A DNA stretch of 64,000 nucleotides. Origin: DAOTWA01 sp034435955 (GTDB taxonomy: Bacteria > Chloroflexota > Anaerolineae > Anaerolineales > Anaerolineaceae). Shown piece by piece: positions 55,080-62,212 of this stretch. The notes beneath the pieces are model-generated. The model saw only the letters and a list, made by a program, of their open reading frames with translations, was not told the origin of the DNA and made no database searches. The stretch spans positions 1-64,000 of the forward strand of contig DAOTWA010000054.1 of assembly GCA_034435955.1 (NCBI GenBank). The letters are read 5' to 3'. Positions within the stretch are counted from its first letter, which is position 1, and every line of letters begins with the position of its first letter. A program made the translations under genes and the position numbers.

Positions 55080-55275
55080 GAAATAGCGGCTGAATCTCGC
55101 CAGCAGGCGAGATGACGAGGTGGAGGTTCCCCTCCGCGAGGAGGGCGCTAATCCCGTTAGCGGGAGAAAATCGATCGATCAGCGGATGCCTCCGGAGCCT
55201 GGCCACGGGCTCCTTTCTCCCTTCCGGAAAAGCGTGAGCCGAAAACCACCAGGCAACGGGTGGGACAAGGCTCCG
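55080..55275 (+). ncRNA. glmS-class self-cleaving ribozyme in the glnA leader
   Basis: The elements occur in the order of the glmS ribozyme. Cleavage region AGCGGCTGAA (A55085/G55086, uncertain by two nt). P1: ATCTCGCC-agca-GGCGAGAT (55094-55113). Core GACGAGGTGGAGGTT (55114-55128), the same as my recollection of Bacillus glmS ribozymes. ATCGA-tcga-TCAGCGGATGCCTCC (55170-55193), with GCTG at 55089-55092 able to pair with CAGC at 55180-55183, and GAGG (55117-55120) with CCTC. P3: GGAGCC (55194-55199) with GGCTCC (55208-55213). P4: GAGCC (55236-55240) with GGCTC (55269-55273), enclosing AAAACC, CCACC/GGTGG and GGGACAAGG. Two extra hairpins sit in the core at 55130-55145 and 55146-55162. The cofactor would be glucosamine-6-phosphate. 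Confidence 0.82.
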
Positions 55276-55404
55276 CAGTGGCGGGCGGACGCAAGACCGC
55301 CAAAGAAATGAACAGGAAGGGCAGCCGTCAACTCTGTTGTGTTTTCTTTGTGGGCATGCCCGAGCATGCCCATATTTATTTAATCCAAGCCGAAGGAGGT
55401 CAAT

Positions 55405-56742
55405 ATGGACAAGAGAGAACTGCTAGAGCGGATAAAAGAGGATGGGGTGCGCTTTGTTTCCCTGCAGTTCACCGACGTAGTGGGCGCCGTGAAAAGCGTC
55501 GATGCTCCGGTGGAGCAGTTTGAGACCGCCCTGGAAGAAGGCATCTGGTTCGACGGCTCATCGGTGGAGGGCTTCGCCCGCATCCAGGAATCGGATATGC
55601 ACCTGAAACCCGACCCGGACACTTACGCAGTGCTGCCCTGGTCGCCGCCAGAGCTGCGCCGGGCGCGGGTGTTTTGCGACATTCTGCAGCCGGACGGTAC
55701 TCCTTTTCCCGGGGACCCGCGTGGAGCGCTGAAGCGCATCCTGGCCCGCCTGCGCGAGCGCGGCTGGAGATTCAACGTCGGCCCAGAGCCAGAATTTTTC
55801 CTTTTCAAGCGCAACGGTCCAGAGATGATCCATCCGGTGCCGCATGACGTGGGCGGTTATTTCGATTTTTCGCCAGCCGACGAAGCTGTACGGGTGCGCA
55901 CCGAGTTGATGGACGCGCTGAACAGCATGGGGCTGGAAGTGGAAGTTGGGCATCACGAGGTGGCGCTGGGCCAGCATGAGATCGACTTTCGCTTCGCCGA
56001 TGCATTGAAGACAGCCGACAATGTGCTGACGCTCAAGTATACGGTCAAAGCCATCGCGGCCCAGCATGGACTGGTCGCGTCATTCATGCCAAAGCCGATC
56101 TTTGGGATCAACGGATCGGGGATGCACTGTCACCAGTCATTGTTCAACGAGCGCGGCGAGAATTTATTCTACGATGCCCAGGATGCGCTGAAGCTCTCAC
56201 CCATCGCTTATGGTTTCGTGGCCGGGCAGCTCGCCCATGCGAGGGCGCTCTCGGCCATCGTTGCGCCTTCGGTAAACTCGTATAAGCGCCTGGTGCCGGG
56301 CTACGAGGCGCCGGTGTACGTAGGCTGGGCGCAGTACAATCGCTCGGCGTTGATACGCATCCCGCGCTACCTGCCGGGCCAGGAAAAGGCCACGCGTGCC
56401 GAGCTTCGCTGTCCGGATCCTTCGGCAAATCCGTATCTGGCCTTCACCGCCATGCTGGCGGCAGCGCTGGATGGTATTGACCGCGGATTGGCCTGTCCGA
56501 AGCCGGTTAATGACATCAATGTGTACGAGTTGAGTGCGGAGGATCGCAAGCGGCTGAATATCGAGCAACTGCCGGGCTCGCTGCTCGAGGCGATGGTTGA
56601 GCTGGACAAGGACGCGGTGATTAAAGACGCGATCGGACCTGCTCTGTACGAGAGTTTCGTGCGGGCGAAGGAAGCCGAGTGGGATGAATACCGCACGCGG
56701 GTCACGGATTGGGAATTGCAGCGGTATCTGGAAGTGGCGTAG
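55405..56742 (+). CDS. glnA: Glutamine synthetase, type I-alpha
   Basis: A 445-residue GSI. It condenses glutamate and ammonia with ATP. Blocks: WFDGSSVEGFARIQESDM, GPEPEFFLFKR, VEVGHHEVALGQHEIDFR, GSGMHCHQSLF (ammonia and metal site) and the latch SVNSYKRLVPGYEAP. Arg59 in GFARI matches the feedback-inhibition arginine of Bacillus GSI-alpha. The region around NVYELSAEDRKRLNIEQLP replaces the adenylylation loop of GSI-beta, so covalent regulation by GlnE is not expected. Other control is therefore needed, and the leader holds a glmS-class ribozyme. AAGGAGGT lies 7 nt before the ATG. Confidence 0.97.
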   Translation: MDKRELLERIKEDGVRFVSLQFTDVVGAVKSVDAPVEQFETALEEGIWFDGSSVEGFARIQESDMHLKPDPDTYAVLPWSPPELRRARVFCDILQPDGTPFPGDPRGALKRILARLRERGWRFNVGPEPEFFLFKRNGPEMIHPVPHDVGGYFDFSPADEAVRVRTELMDALNSMGLEVEVGHHEVALGQHEIDFRFADALKTADNVLTLKYTVKAIAAQHGLVASFMPKPIFGINGSGMHCHQSLFNERGENLFYDAQDALKLSPIAYGFVAGQLAHARALSAIVAPSVNSYKRLVPGYEAPVYVGWAQYNRSALIRIPRYLPGQEKATRAELRCPDPSANPYLAFTAMLAAALDGIDRGLACPKPVNDINVYELSAEDRKRLNIEQLPGSLLEAMVELDKDAVIKDAIGPALYESFVRAKEAEWDEYRTRVTDWELQRYLEVA

Positions 56743-56866
56743 AAATTGCCTTGTCCACCCCGAGCCCTTTCCTTCTGCTTACGGTAGGCTTTCCGATCCC
56801 AATTCTCGGAAAAGGCAATTTACAATCCCGCAGGCGAGGATCGGGCCAGGGTCGATCCTCGCCTGC
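56743..56866. terminator. Two nested/adjacent hairpins between convergent glnA and ttuA-like genes
   Basis: AAATTGCCTT starting one base after the glnA stop (56743-56752) pairs with AAGGCAATTT (56812-56821). It is followed by a perfect 14-bp hairpin, GCAGGCGAGGATCG (56830-56843) with CGATCCTCGCCTGC (56853-56866). Neither has a T-run, so they may act as mRNA 3'-end barriers or as a bidirectional terminator. Confidence 0.5.
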
Positions 56867-56894
56867 GTGGATGAAAGGCCGCTAGGGTTGCAAC

Positions 56895-57830
56895 TCAATT
56901 TGATATGAGCTGGGCGCGGGCGATGGTACGGCAGAAGGCGCACAGGCCGGGGGCGGTGGTCGGTTGGCCGCAGTTTTCGCAGGGGTGCAGAAAACCTTCA
57001 ATAGCGGTATCGTGGGTCGGGATGAAACCCTCCTCGCGCGCCTGAAGGAAGCCCAGGTAGAAGGCCAGCTTGGCGCCAGGGCGATCTTCCTCCAGGCGGT
57101 TGAGCAATTCTTTGTAGTAAATCGATTTGCTGCCCACTGCGAAGGGGCATTCGTCATAAATATATGCGATGCCGCGCAGGAGGGCGTAGGCGGCGGTTTC
57201 GCGCTCGTAGAAGCGGCAGAAGGGTTTGACCTTGCGGGCCATGCCTGGCGAAGCGGGCAGGACCGGTCCCTGGCGGGCGAGCTGGGAGACGGACCATGTG
57301 AGGGTGTTGCCAAACAGAGTGGCGGCTTCGTCGTCCAGGTTGTGGCCGGTGGCGAGGACGTCATAACCGCCATCCCGGGCCACGCGGTTCATGATGTGAC
57401 GCTTGGATAGGCCGCACACCGAGCACGGTTTGCCGCGTCCACGGTGGCTGCGGTTGGCGATCTCGATGATGCTGCCGCCGTATTCGGAGGCGAGATCGAC
57501 CACGGTGTAGTGCAAACCGCGTTCAGCGGCGAAATTCTCGACACACTTTTGCGATTCGCTTGAATAGCTCACGCCGCCGTCGATGCCCAGGCCGATGTAG
57601 AGGCCATCGGCGGAGTACCCAAGACGCCAAAGGACATCCCACAGGGAGAGGGAATCCTTGCCACCCGAGACGGCCACCAGGATGCGCTCTTCGCGGGTAA
57701 ACATGCGATACTTAAGGATGAAGCGTTCGGTCTGTTCGACGAACCACTCCAGATAATGGTCCTTGCAGAGCGCCAGATGATGCTGGCGCATGTTGATGGC
57801 GGCGGTGCGCTCGCATTTGCGGCATTTCAT
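56895..57830 (-). CDS. TtuA/Ncs6-family tRNA sulfurtransferase
   Basis: A 311-residue ATP-PPase. An N-terminal zinc finger (Cys3, Cys6, His18, Cys22), the PP-loop SGGKDS (55-60), a central KPCSVCGLSKRHIMN that holds the [4Fe-4S]-type cysteines with ATGHNLDDEAATLFGN, and a C-terminal zinc finger CENCGQ..CAFC. TtuA makes 2-thiouridine or 5-methyl-2-thiouridine 54 in tRNA using sulfur from a TtuB-type carrier. The adjacent upstream gene encodes such a carrier and overlaps by 4 nt. Ncs6-like activity on U34 is a less likely alternative. Confidence 0.9.
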   Translation of the reverse strand: MKCRKCERTAAINMRQHHLALCKDHYLEWFVEQTERFILKYRMFTREERILVAVSGGKDSLSLWDVLWRLGYSADGLYIGLGIDGGVSYSSESQKCVENFAAERGLHYTVVDLASEYGGSIIEIANRSHRGRGKPCSVCGLSKRHIMNRVARDGGYDVLATGHNLDDEAATLFGNTLTWSVSQLARQGPVLPASPGMARKVKPFCRFYERETAAYALLRGIAYIYDECPFAVGSKSIYYKELLNRLEEDRPGAKLAFYLGFLQAREEGFIPTHDTAIEGFLHPCENCGQPTTAPGLCAFCRTIARAQLISN

Positions 57831-58027
57831 CGCTCGCCTCCCGATATCACCGCGACCAGCTTGATCTGGTCGCCATCTTTGAGGATGGTATCTTCGGTGA
57901 TCATCTCACCCTGGCGCACGGCCAGGTAGGATTCGGGGGTCAGGCCGAGTTTTTGAATGGCTTTGCGCACGGTCAGGCCGGGCTCGACCTCGTATTTCTT
58001 ATCGCGCAGGGTAATCTGGACGGTCAT
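57827..58027 (-). CDS. MoaD/ThiS-like ubiquitin-fold sulfur carrier ending GGER
   Basis: A 66-residue beta-grasp protein: MTVQITLRDKKYEVEPG, an ESYLAVRQGEMI middle, and the C-terminal DGDQIKLVAVISGGER. Sulfur carriers end in Gly-Gly, whose carboxylate is adenylated and thiocarboxylated. Here Gly63-Gly64 is followed by Glu-Arg, so the tail would need removal before activation, as in QbsE and certain ThiS forms. The last codons also form the GGAGG ribosome binding site of the ttuA-like gene. The TtuB role is inferred from that neighbour. Confidence 0.85.
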   Translation of the reverse strand: MTVQITLRDKKYEVEPGLTVRKAIQKLGLTPESYLAVRQGEMITEDTILKDGDQIKLVAVISGGER

Positions 58028-58127
58028 GGCACCTCCGAAGGTGAACGCGGACTAACAATAAGCATAGGGGTGATTATAACAAAAGGTGCGGGGGACTGCG
58101 GAGAATGGGGGAGGGAAAAGGGAGACA

Positions 58128-58210
58128 GACCTCCGAAGTCTATTCGAAGAGGGGAGGGGGGTGGAAAACAGAATGGATGTACCCCGTGAAGCGACGAGAC
58201 TTCGGAGGTC
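58128..58210. repeat. 83-bp palindrome-bounded repeat, copy 1
   Basis: An 83-bp unit bounded by GACCTCCGAAGTC (58128-58140) and its perfect complement GACTTCGGAGGTC (58198-58210). The inner part shares GTGGAAAACAGAATGGATGT and CCCGTGAAGCGA with copy 2. It has the form of a small non-autonomous or REP-like element. Confidence 0.85.
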
Positions 58211-58250
58211 GGTTAACATTTGACTTCGGAAGCATGGGGGGTTGGATGAA

Positions 58251-58333
58251 GACCTCCGAAGTCCACTCAAGGAGAGGAGAAGGGTGGAAAACAGAATGGA
58301 TGTAACCCGTGAAGCGAGGAGACTTCGGAGGTC
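58251..58333. repeat. 83-bp palindrome-bounded repeat, copy 2
   Basis: Same length and 13-bp ends as copy 1 (GACCTCCGAAGTC at 58251-58263, GACTTCGGAGGTC at 58321-58333). The right two thirds are nearly identical to copy 1; the left third differs. A partial end, GACTTCGGA, sits between the copies at 58222-58230. Confidence 0.85.
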
Positions 58334-58397
58334 TTGTGGCCTGGCCGAGATACGGATTGGATATGACATGAAGGCGTTATTTATGAAGTGTACGAAC

Positions 58398-58425
58398 TTG
58401 CTTTGATGGAGGTATCGCATATAAT
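58398..58425 (+). promoter_or_regulatory. Promoter of the zinc-ribbon protein gene
   Basis: TTGCTT (58398-58403) and a perfect TATAAT (58420-58425) are spaced by 16 nt. The leader of about 115 nt ends in GAGAGAGGAAG before the ATG at 58549. Confidence 0.65.
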
Positions 58426-58548
58426 CAAGTAGCCGGCCCAATGGGTGGGGAAAGGAGCAGGGGGAAGCGAACGCGGGGCATACCGGTTGCAACCTTTCAG
58501 TAAGACGAAAACGGGGAATTGATCTTTATATAGAGAGAGGAAGCATAT

Positions 58549-59196
58549 ATGGTCGAGAAGATCGAGTTCACCAGCAACTACAAAGACTTGAGCACGGACA
58601 CCGGCTTCCAATTCGAATTCAATTGCGAGCGCTGTGGCACAGGCTACCGCACACGCTTCCAGACCTGGGCGACAGGCACGGTGGCCAACGCCCTGGATGC
58701 AGCCAGCGGCCTGTTCGGCGGCATTTTCGGGCAGGCAGCCAACCTGGGCGGGCATGTGCGCTCGGCAGCGTGGCAGAAGGCGCGAGATGATGCTTTTAAA
58801 GGGGCTATCGCTGAGATTCGCCCGGAATTTATCCAATGCCCGCGCTGCTCCACCTGGGTGTGCAAAACCAAGTGCTGGAACAATAAAAAAGGTCTATGCA
58901 AGAATTGCGCGCCTGACCTGGGGGTCGAAATGGCGGCGGCTCAATCTTCACAATCGGTGCAGGAAATCTGGGCGCACGCAGCGATGGCCGAGGAGGACAA
59001 GAAGCTGGCCACGGAAAACTGGCGTGAAAACATCCGCGCCTCGTGCCCGGAGTGCGGCGAGCCGCTGGCGACCAACGCCAAATTCTGCCCAAACTGCGGG
59101 GCCAAGCTCAAGTCATCCGAACACTGCACCCAGTGTGGAGCCAAGCTGCAGCCAAATGCCAAGTTTTGCGGAGAATGCGGGGCGAAGGTGGCATAA
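58549..59196 (+). CDS. Zinc-ribbon protein of unknown function
   Basis: A 215-residue soluble protein with several CxxC pairs: Cys26/Cys29 (CERC), QCPRCSTWVC, GLCKNC, and a C-terminal double zinc ribbon (CPECGE..CPNCG and CTQCGA..CGECG). A Gly/Ala-rich segment GLFGGIFGQAANLGG follows the first cysteine pair, which might associate with membranes or self-assemble. The C-terminal ribbons are common in regulatory or scaffold proteins and do not define a function. The preceding intergenic region holds the 83-bp repeats. Confidence 0.78.
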   Translation: MVEKIEFTSNYKDLSTDTGFQFEFNCERCGTGYRTRFQTWATGTVANALDAASGLFGGIFGQAANLGGHVRSAAWQKARDDAFKGAIAEIRPEFIQCPRCSTWVCKTKCWNNKKGLCKNCAPDLGVEMAAAQSSQSVQEIWAHAAMAEEDKKLATENWRENIRASCPECGEPLATNAKFCPNCGAKLKSSEHCTQCGAKLQPNAKFCGECGAKVA

Positions 59197-59198
59197 GG

Positions 59199-59960
59199 TC
59201 AGCCCGGGGAATTTTGCAAACAGACGAGGAAGGCCCTCAAGGCCCCTTGCGGTTCAGTGGAGACCAGAACCAGAACGGGTTGCTGCAGATTGCCGGGGAG
59301 CGCTCCTTTCACGGTCAGTTCGCGGACGGTGTTATTGAGCAAGCTTTTTGGAACATAACCGATGGCGGCGGGATCCTCCGCCACTGCCTGAAGCATGGCA
59401 GCCGGCCCGGGGGCTTCGGAGATGCGAGCGGCAGGCGGTTGGCCGGACCACAACGCGGCCTCGAAAGCGGCGCGCAGGTCATCGCCGGCGGGATAAGTCC
59501 AGGGGTGAATGGGGAGCGCGGCGCTCGACGTGGGCGCCGCGCCTGGTTGTGCGGCAGCCGTGGACCAATAGACCGTCTTGCCGTTGAAGACGCTGCGCAG
59601 TTCATCGGCGCCCAGCGCATCGCGCGGGGAGGCGAGGTTGGCGATTAAAACCACTTCTTCCCAGCCAAGCACCAGGGGGTAAGCGGCTGGCTGCGGCAGG
59701 GGGCCCAGACGCATGATGGCATCGGCTTGCTGCAAGTCAAGAGCGCTGGCCGGACGCTCGTCCACGGCAAGGCCAATGGATGGATTCTGCAAGGCGCATT
59801 CATGCACGCGGCCAGACCACCCGGATAGCGCCGGTGTGATCTGCAGGCGCATCACCAGAGGCGTTGGCGGCGGAGGCGCATTAGCAGGCAGGCAGCCAGT
59901 CAAAATAGAGGCCAGGGCGAAGGCGGCCAGCAGGAGCGTGCCTGATTTACTCTCAAACAT
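59199..59960 (-). CDS. PstS-like substrate-binding lipoprotein
   Basis: A 253-residue lipoprotein, lipobox LTGC with Cys23, followed by a Pro-rich linker. The pattern LRSVFNGKTVYW and DPAAIGYVPKSLL is that of PstS-like phosphate-binding proteins, but the protein is short and no Pst permease genes are near. It overlaps uppP by 8 nt and so belongs to the tgt-uppP operon. It may bind phosphate or another oxyanion, or act only as a surface binding protein. Confidence 0.75.
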   Translation of the reverse strand: MFESKSGTLLLAAFALASILTGCLPANAPPPPTPLVMRLQITPALSGWSGRVHECALQNPSIGLAVDERPASALDLQQADAIMRLGPLPQPAAYPLVLGWEEVVLIANLASPRDALGADELRSVFNGKTVYWSTAAAQPGAAPTSSAALPIHPWTYPAGDDLRAAFEAALWSGQPPAARISEAPGPAAMLQAVAEDPAAIGYVPKSLLNNTVRELTVKGALPGNLQQPVLVLVSTEPQGALRAFLVCLQNSPG

Positions 59961-60771
59961 ATGAGAGGATCAAAACGACAGCCCCCAGCAAAGCGGTATA
60001 GATGGCGAAAACATAAAAAGAGTTTCTGGTCAGATAACGCAGCAGCCAGCGGATGGCGAAGTAACCCACCACGGCGGCCGTGGCGAAGCCGGCCAATATG
60101 ACCGGCAGGAACGAAGTCCAGCCGGTGATCTTGCGCAGGTCGAGGCCGGCCAGCAAGCCGGCGGCAAGCATAACCGGGACGGCCATCAGAAAAGCGAAAC
60201 GAGCAGCCGACGGGCGATCCAGGTGGCGGGTCATGCCGCCGGTCATGGTCGAACCGGAACGGGAGATGCCGGGAAAGATGGAGATGGCCTGGCTGAACCC
60301 GATCCACAATGAATCTTTCCAATCGATAGAGGCAATGTTGCGGCTGCGACGTCCGACCAGTTCACCGATTGTCAGCAGGGCGGCGGTGACGAGCAGCAGG
60401 ATAGCGGTGACCCTCACACTGTTGAAGGCCGCTTCGACGTCTTTTTGTAACAGGAAGCCGATCACTCCGGCGGGAATGGTGGCCAGTACGATGTTCCATC
60501 CCAGGCGCGCGTTCGGTGTGGCGAAGGGTTTGCCTCGGGCAAGTCCCGACAGCACCGCGCCGATAATGGCCACCAGATCCTTCCAGAAATAAACGATGAC
60601 GGCAACCAGCGTGCCGACCTGAACCAAGACGTCGAAAACGAAAGCTTCATCGGCTGGAATTTTCCACCCGAAGAGGTAGGGTGCGATGACCAGGTGGGCC
60701 GAGCTGGAGATGGGTAAAAACTCGGTCAAACCCTGGATGACACCCAGGACGATGGACTGGAAAAAACTCAT
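59953..60771 (-). CDS. uppP: Undecaprenyl-diphosphatase
   Basis: A 272-residue UppP/BacA with about eight membrane segments. The two signature regions are GVIQGLTEFLPISSSAHL and FPGISRSGSTMTGG, which contain the catalytic Glu, Ser and Arg residues. It recycles undecaprenyl diphosphate to the monophosphate carrier for cell-wall and glycan synthesis. It overlaps tgt by 4 nt upstream and the PstS-like gene by 8 nt downstream. Confidence 0.95.
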   Translation of the reverse strand: MSFFQSIVLGVIQGLTEFLPISSSAHLVIAPYLFGWKIPADEAFVFDVLVQVGTLVAVIVYFWKDLVAIIGAVLSGLARGKPFATPNARLGWNIVLATIPAGVIGFLLQKDVEAAFNSVRVTAILLLVTAALLTIGELVGRRSRNIASIDWKDSLWIGFSQAISIFPGISRSGSTMTGGMTRHLDRPSAARFAFLMAVPVMLAAGLLAGLDLRKITGWTSFLPVILAGFATAAVVGYFAIRWLLRYLTRNSFYVFAIYTALLGAVVLILSYV

Positions 60772-61877
60772 GTTTCAATCTCCCAACTAGTCGGTAAGGT
60801 GGCCGCCAGACGGTCGAGTTCACCGTTGATGATCGCCTGGCGGATGTCGCGCGTCAGTTCGAACAGTACATGAAGGTTATGGATCGACAATAAAGTGGAG
60901 GCCAGCATCTCTTTGGCCATCACCAGATGGCGCAGATAGGCGCGGCTGAAATGACGGCACGTATAGCAGGTGCAGCCATCGTCCAGGGGGCGAGGGTCGC
61001 GGGCCAGGGATGCATTCATGACATTCAAGCGTCCATAGCGGGTCAGTGCCGCCTGGTGACGGGCCAAGCGGGTGGGGAGGACGCAGTCGAACATATCCAC
61101 GCCGAGCATGACGCTTGTGACCAGGTCCTGTGGAGTGCCGACGCCCATCAGGTAACGCGGCTTATCCTCGGGCAGGATCTGGTTAACCAGAGCAAGCATG
61201 GCGTACATGTCGCGCTTGGTCTCGCCGACAGAGAGGCCGCCGATGGCATAGCCGGAGAAATCGAGCGCGGTGATAAACTCGGCGGAATAGCGGCGCAGGT
61301 CGGCGAAGGCACCGCCCTGGACGATGCCGAAGAGAGCCTGATCGGAGCGGGTCTGGGCCGCCAGGCAGCGTTTAGCCCAGGCGTGTGTCCGCTCTACGGC
61401 CGCTTCGTTGTAGGCGCGGTCATAAGGCGGGGCGCACTCGTCGAAAGCCATAATGATATCCGCGCCAAGATTTTCCTGAACCTGGATCGATTTTTCAGGA
61501 GTGAAGCGATGCAAGGAGCCGTCCACGTGGCTTTTGAAGGTTACGCCATCGGCGTCCACCTGGCGCATCCTGGCCAGCGAGAAGACCTGGTAGCCGCCCG
61601 AATCGGTCAGAATCGGGCGCTCCCAGGCCATGAAGCGATGCAGGCCGCCCATCTCGGCGATCAGATCATCGCCTGGGCGTAGATAGAGATGATATGTATT
61701 GGCCAGAACGAGGGTGGCGTCCAGTTCGATAAGCTGGGCGGGGGTAAGGGCTTTAACGGTTGCTTGAGTGCCGACGGGCGCAAATACAGGTGTCAGCAGG
61801 TCGCCGTGAGGGGTATGGAAGATCCCGGCGCGCGCCGCTCCCTGGCGGGCGACGACTTCAAAGGAAAATGGCTGCAT
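60768..61877 (-). CDS. tgt: tRNA-guanine transglycosylase
   Basis: A 369-residue TGT, which exchanges guanine 34 for the queuosine precursor preQ1 in tRNAs with GUN anticodons. Catalytic Asp92 is in TDSGGYQVFSLAR, the nucleophile in GVDMFDCVLPTRLARH, and the zinc site in CTCYTCRHFSRAYLRHL. No other queuosine genes lie nearby. A minus-strand -10 TATAAT is at 62026-62021, giving a leader of about 137 nt. It is first in an operon with uppP. Confidence 0.96.
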   Translation of the reverse strand: MQPFSFEVVARQGAARAGIFHTPHGDLLTPVFAPVGTQATVKALTPAQLIELDATLVLANTYHLYLRPGDDLIAEMGGLHRFMAWERPILTDSGGYQVFSLARMRQVDADGVTFKSHVDGSLHRFTPEKSIQVQENLGADIIMAFDECAPPYDRAYNEAAVERTHAWAKRCLAAQTRSDQALFGIVQGGAFADLRRYSAEFITALDFSGYAIGGLSVGETKRDMYAMLALVNQILPEDKPRYLMGVGTPQDLVTSVMLGVDMFDCVLPTRLARHQAALTRYGRLNVMNASLARDPRPLDDGCTCYTCRHFSRAYLRHLVMAKEMLASTLLSIHNLHVLFELTRDIRQAIINGELDRLAATLPTSWEIET

Positions 61878-62212
61878 ACAGGATAAGACCTGCTGTCCGT
61901 CTGAAGTGTGCCGGATGATCTACCGGCCGCTGCGGGTCATGAAACAAAGTAAAACCGAAACCGCCATGTCTGAAAGGATCTGTTTTATGAACCGGTTTAC
62001 ATTCTCCGCAGTGTCGTATTATTATACCCCGCCCGCGTGGAGTTGCTTGCACAGTGGAGCGAGGGGATTTATACTACAGCGGGCAGATCAGGATAGCGAA
62101 TTTCTTTCACCCCCGCCTTGGAACGACGGAGCCAGGGGGAGACTTCCCGCGAGGTGCTCAATTGCCGTATGAACAATCCCACAGCAGCCTGCCAGACCGG
62201 AGGAATTAAATT
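61878..62212. other. Divergent intergenic region of tgt and recJ
   Basis: 335 bp. It holds the minus-strand -10 of tgt (62026-62021), the recJ promoter (62047-62075) and a recJ leader of about 130 nt in which CCCCC and TGG pair with CCA and GGGGG near 62108-62137. No supported gene. Confidence 0.6.
62047..62075 (+). promoter_or_regulatory. Promoter of recJ
   Basis: TTGCAC (62047-62052) and TATACT (62070-62075) spaced by 17 nt. The leader ends with CCGGAGGAATTAA before the recJ ATG at 62213. Confidence 0.65.

Larger units (their letters stand above)
54666..55404. other. Intergenic region carrying two structured RNAs
   Basis: 739 bp without a protein gene. It contains the 6S-like RNA candidate (54727-54904), the glnA promoter (54998-55026), the glmS-class ribozyme (55080-55275) and further hairpins before glnA: GGCGG (55284-55288) with CCGCC (55297-55301) and GGGCATG (55352-55358) with CATGCCC (55365-55371). 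Confidence 0.8.
58028..58548. other. Intergenic region with the 83-bp repeats and a promoter
   Basis: 521 bp without a gene. It holds the two 83-bp repeats (58128-58210 and 58251-58333) and the promoter of the zinc-ribbon gene (58398-58425). The stretch 58085-58127 is purine-rich. Confidence 0.7.

Noticed and set aside
55241..55301. Possible cyclic-di-GMP (GEMM) riboswitch because of AAACC...GGGAC and GGACGCAAGACC
   Set aside because: The tetraloop and receptor pattern of GEMM is missing, and the upstream P1, core and P3 elements fit the glmS ribozyme much better.
58105..58305. Open frame with repeated SEV..WKTEWM peptides
   Set aside because: The peptide repeat only reflects the 83-bp DNA repeat; no start signal or conservation cue.
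58128..58333. Possible CRISPR array
   Set aside because: Only two units, palindromic ends over 83 bp and no constant spacers or cas genes.
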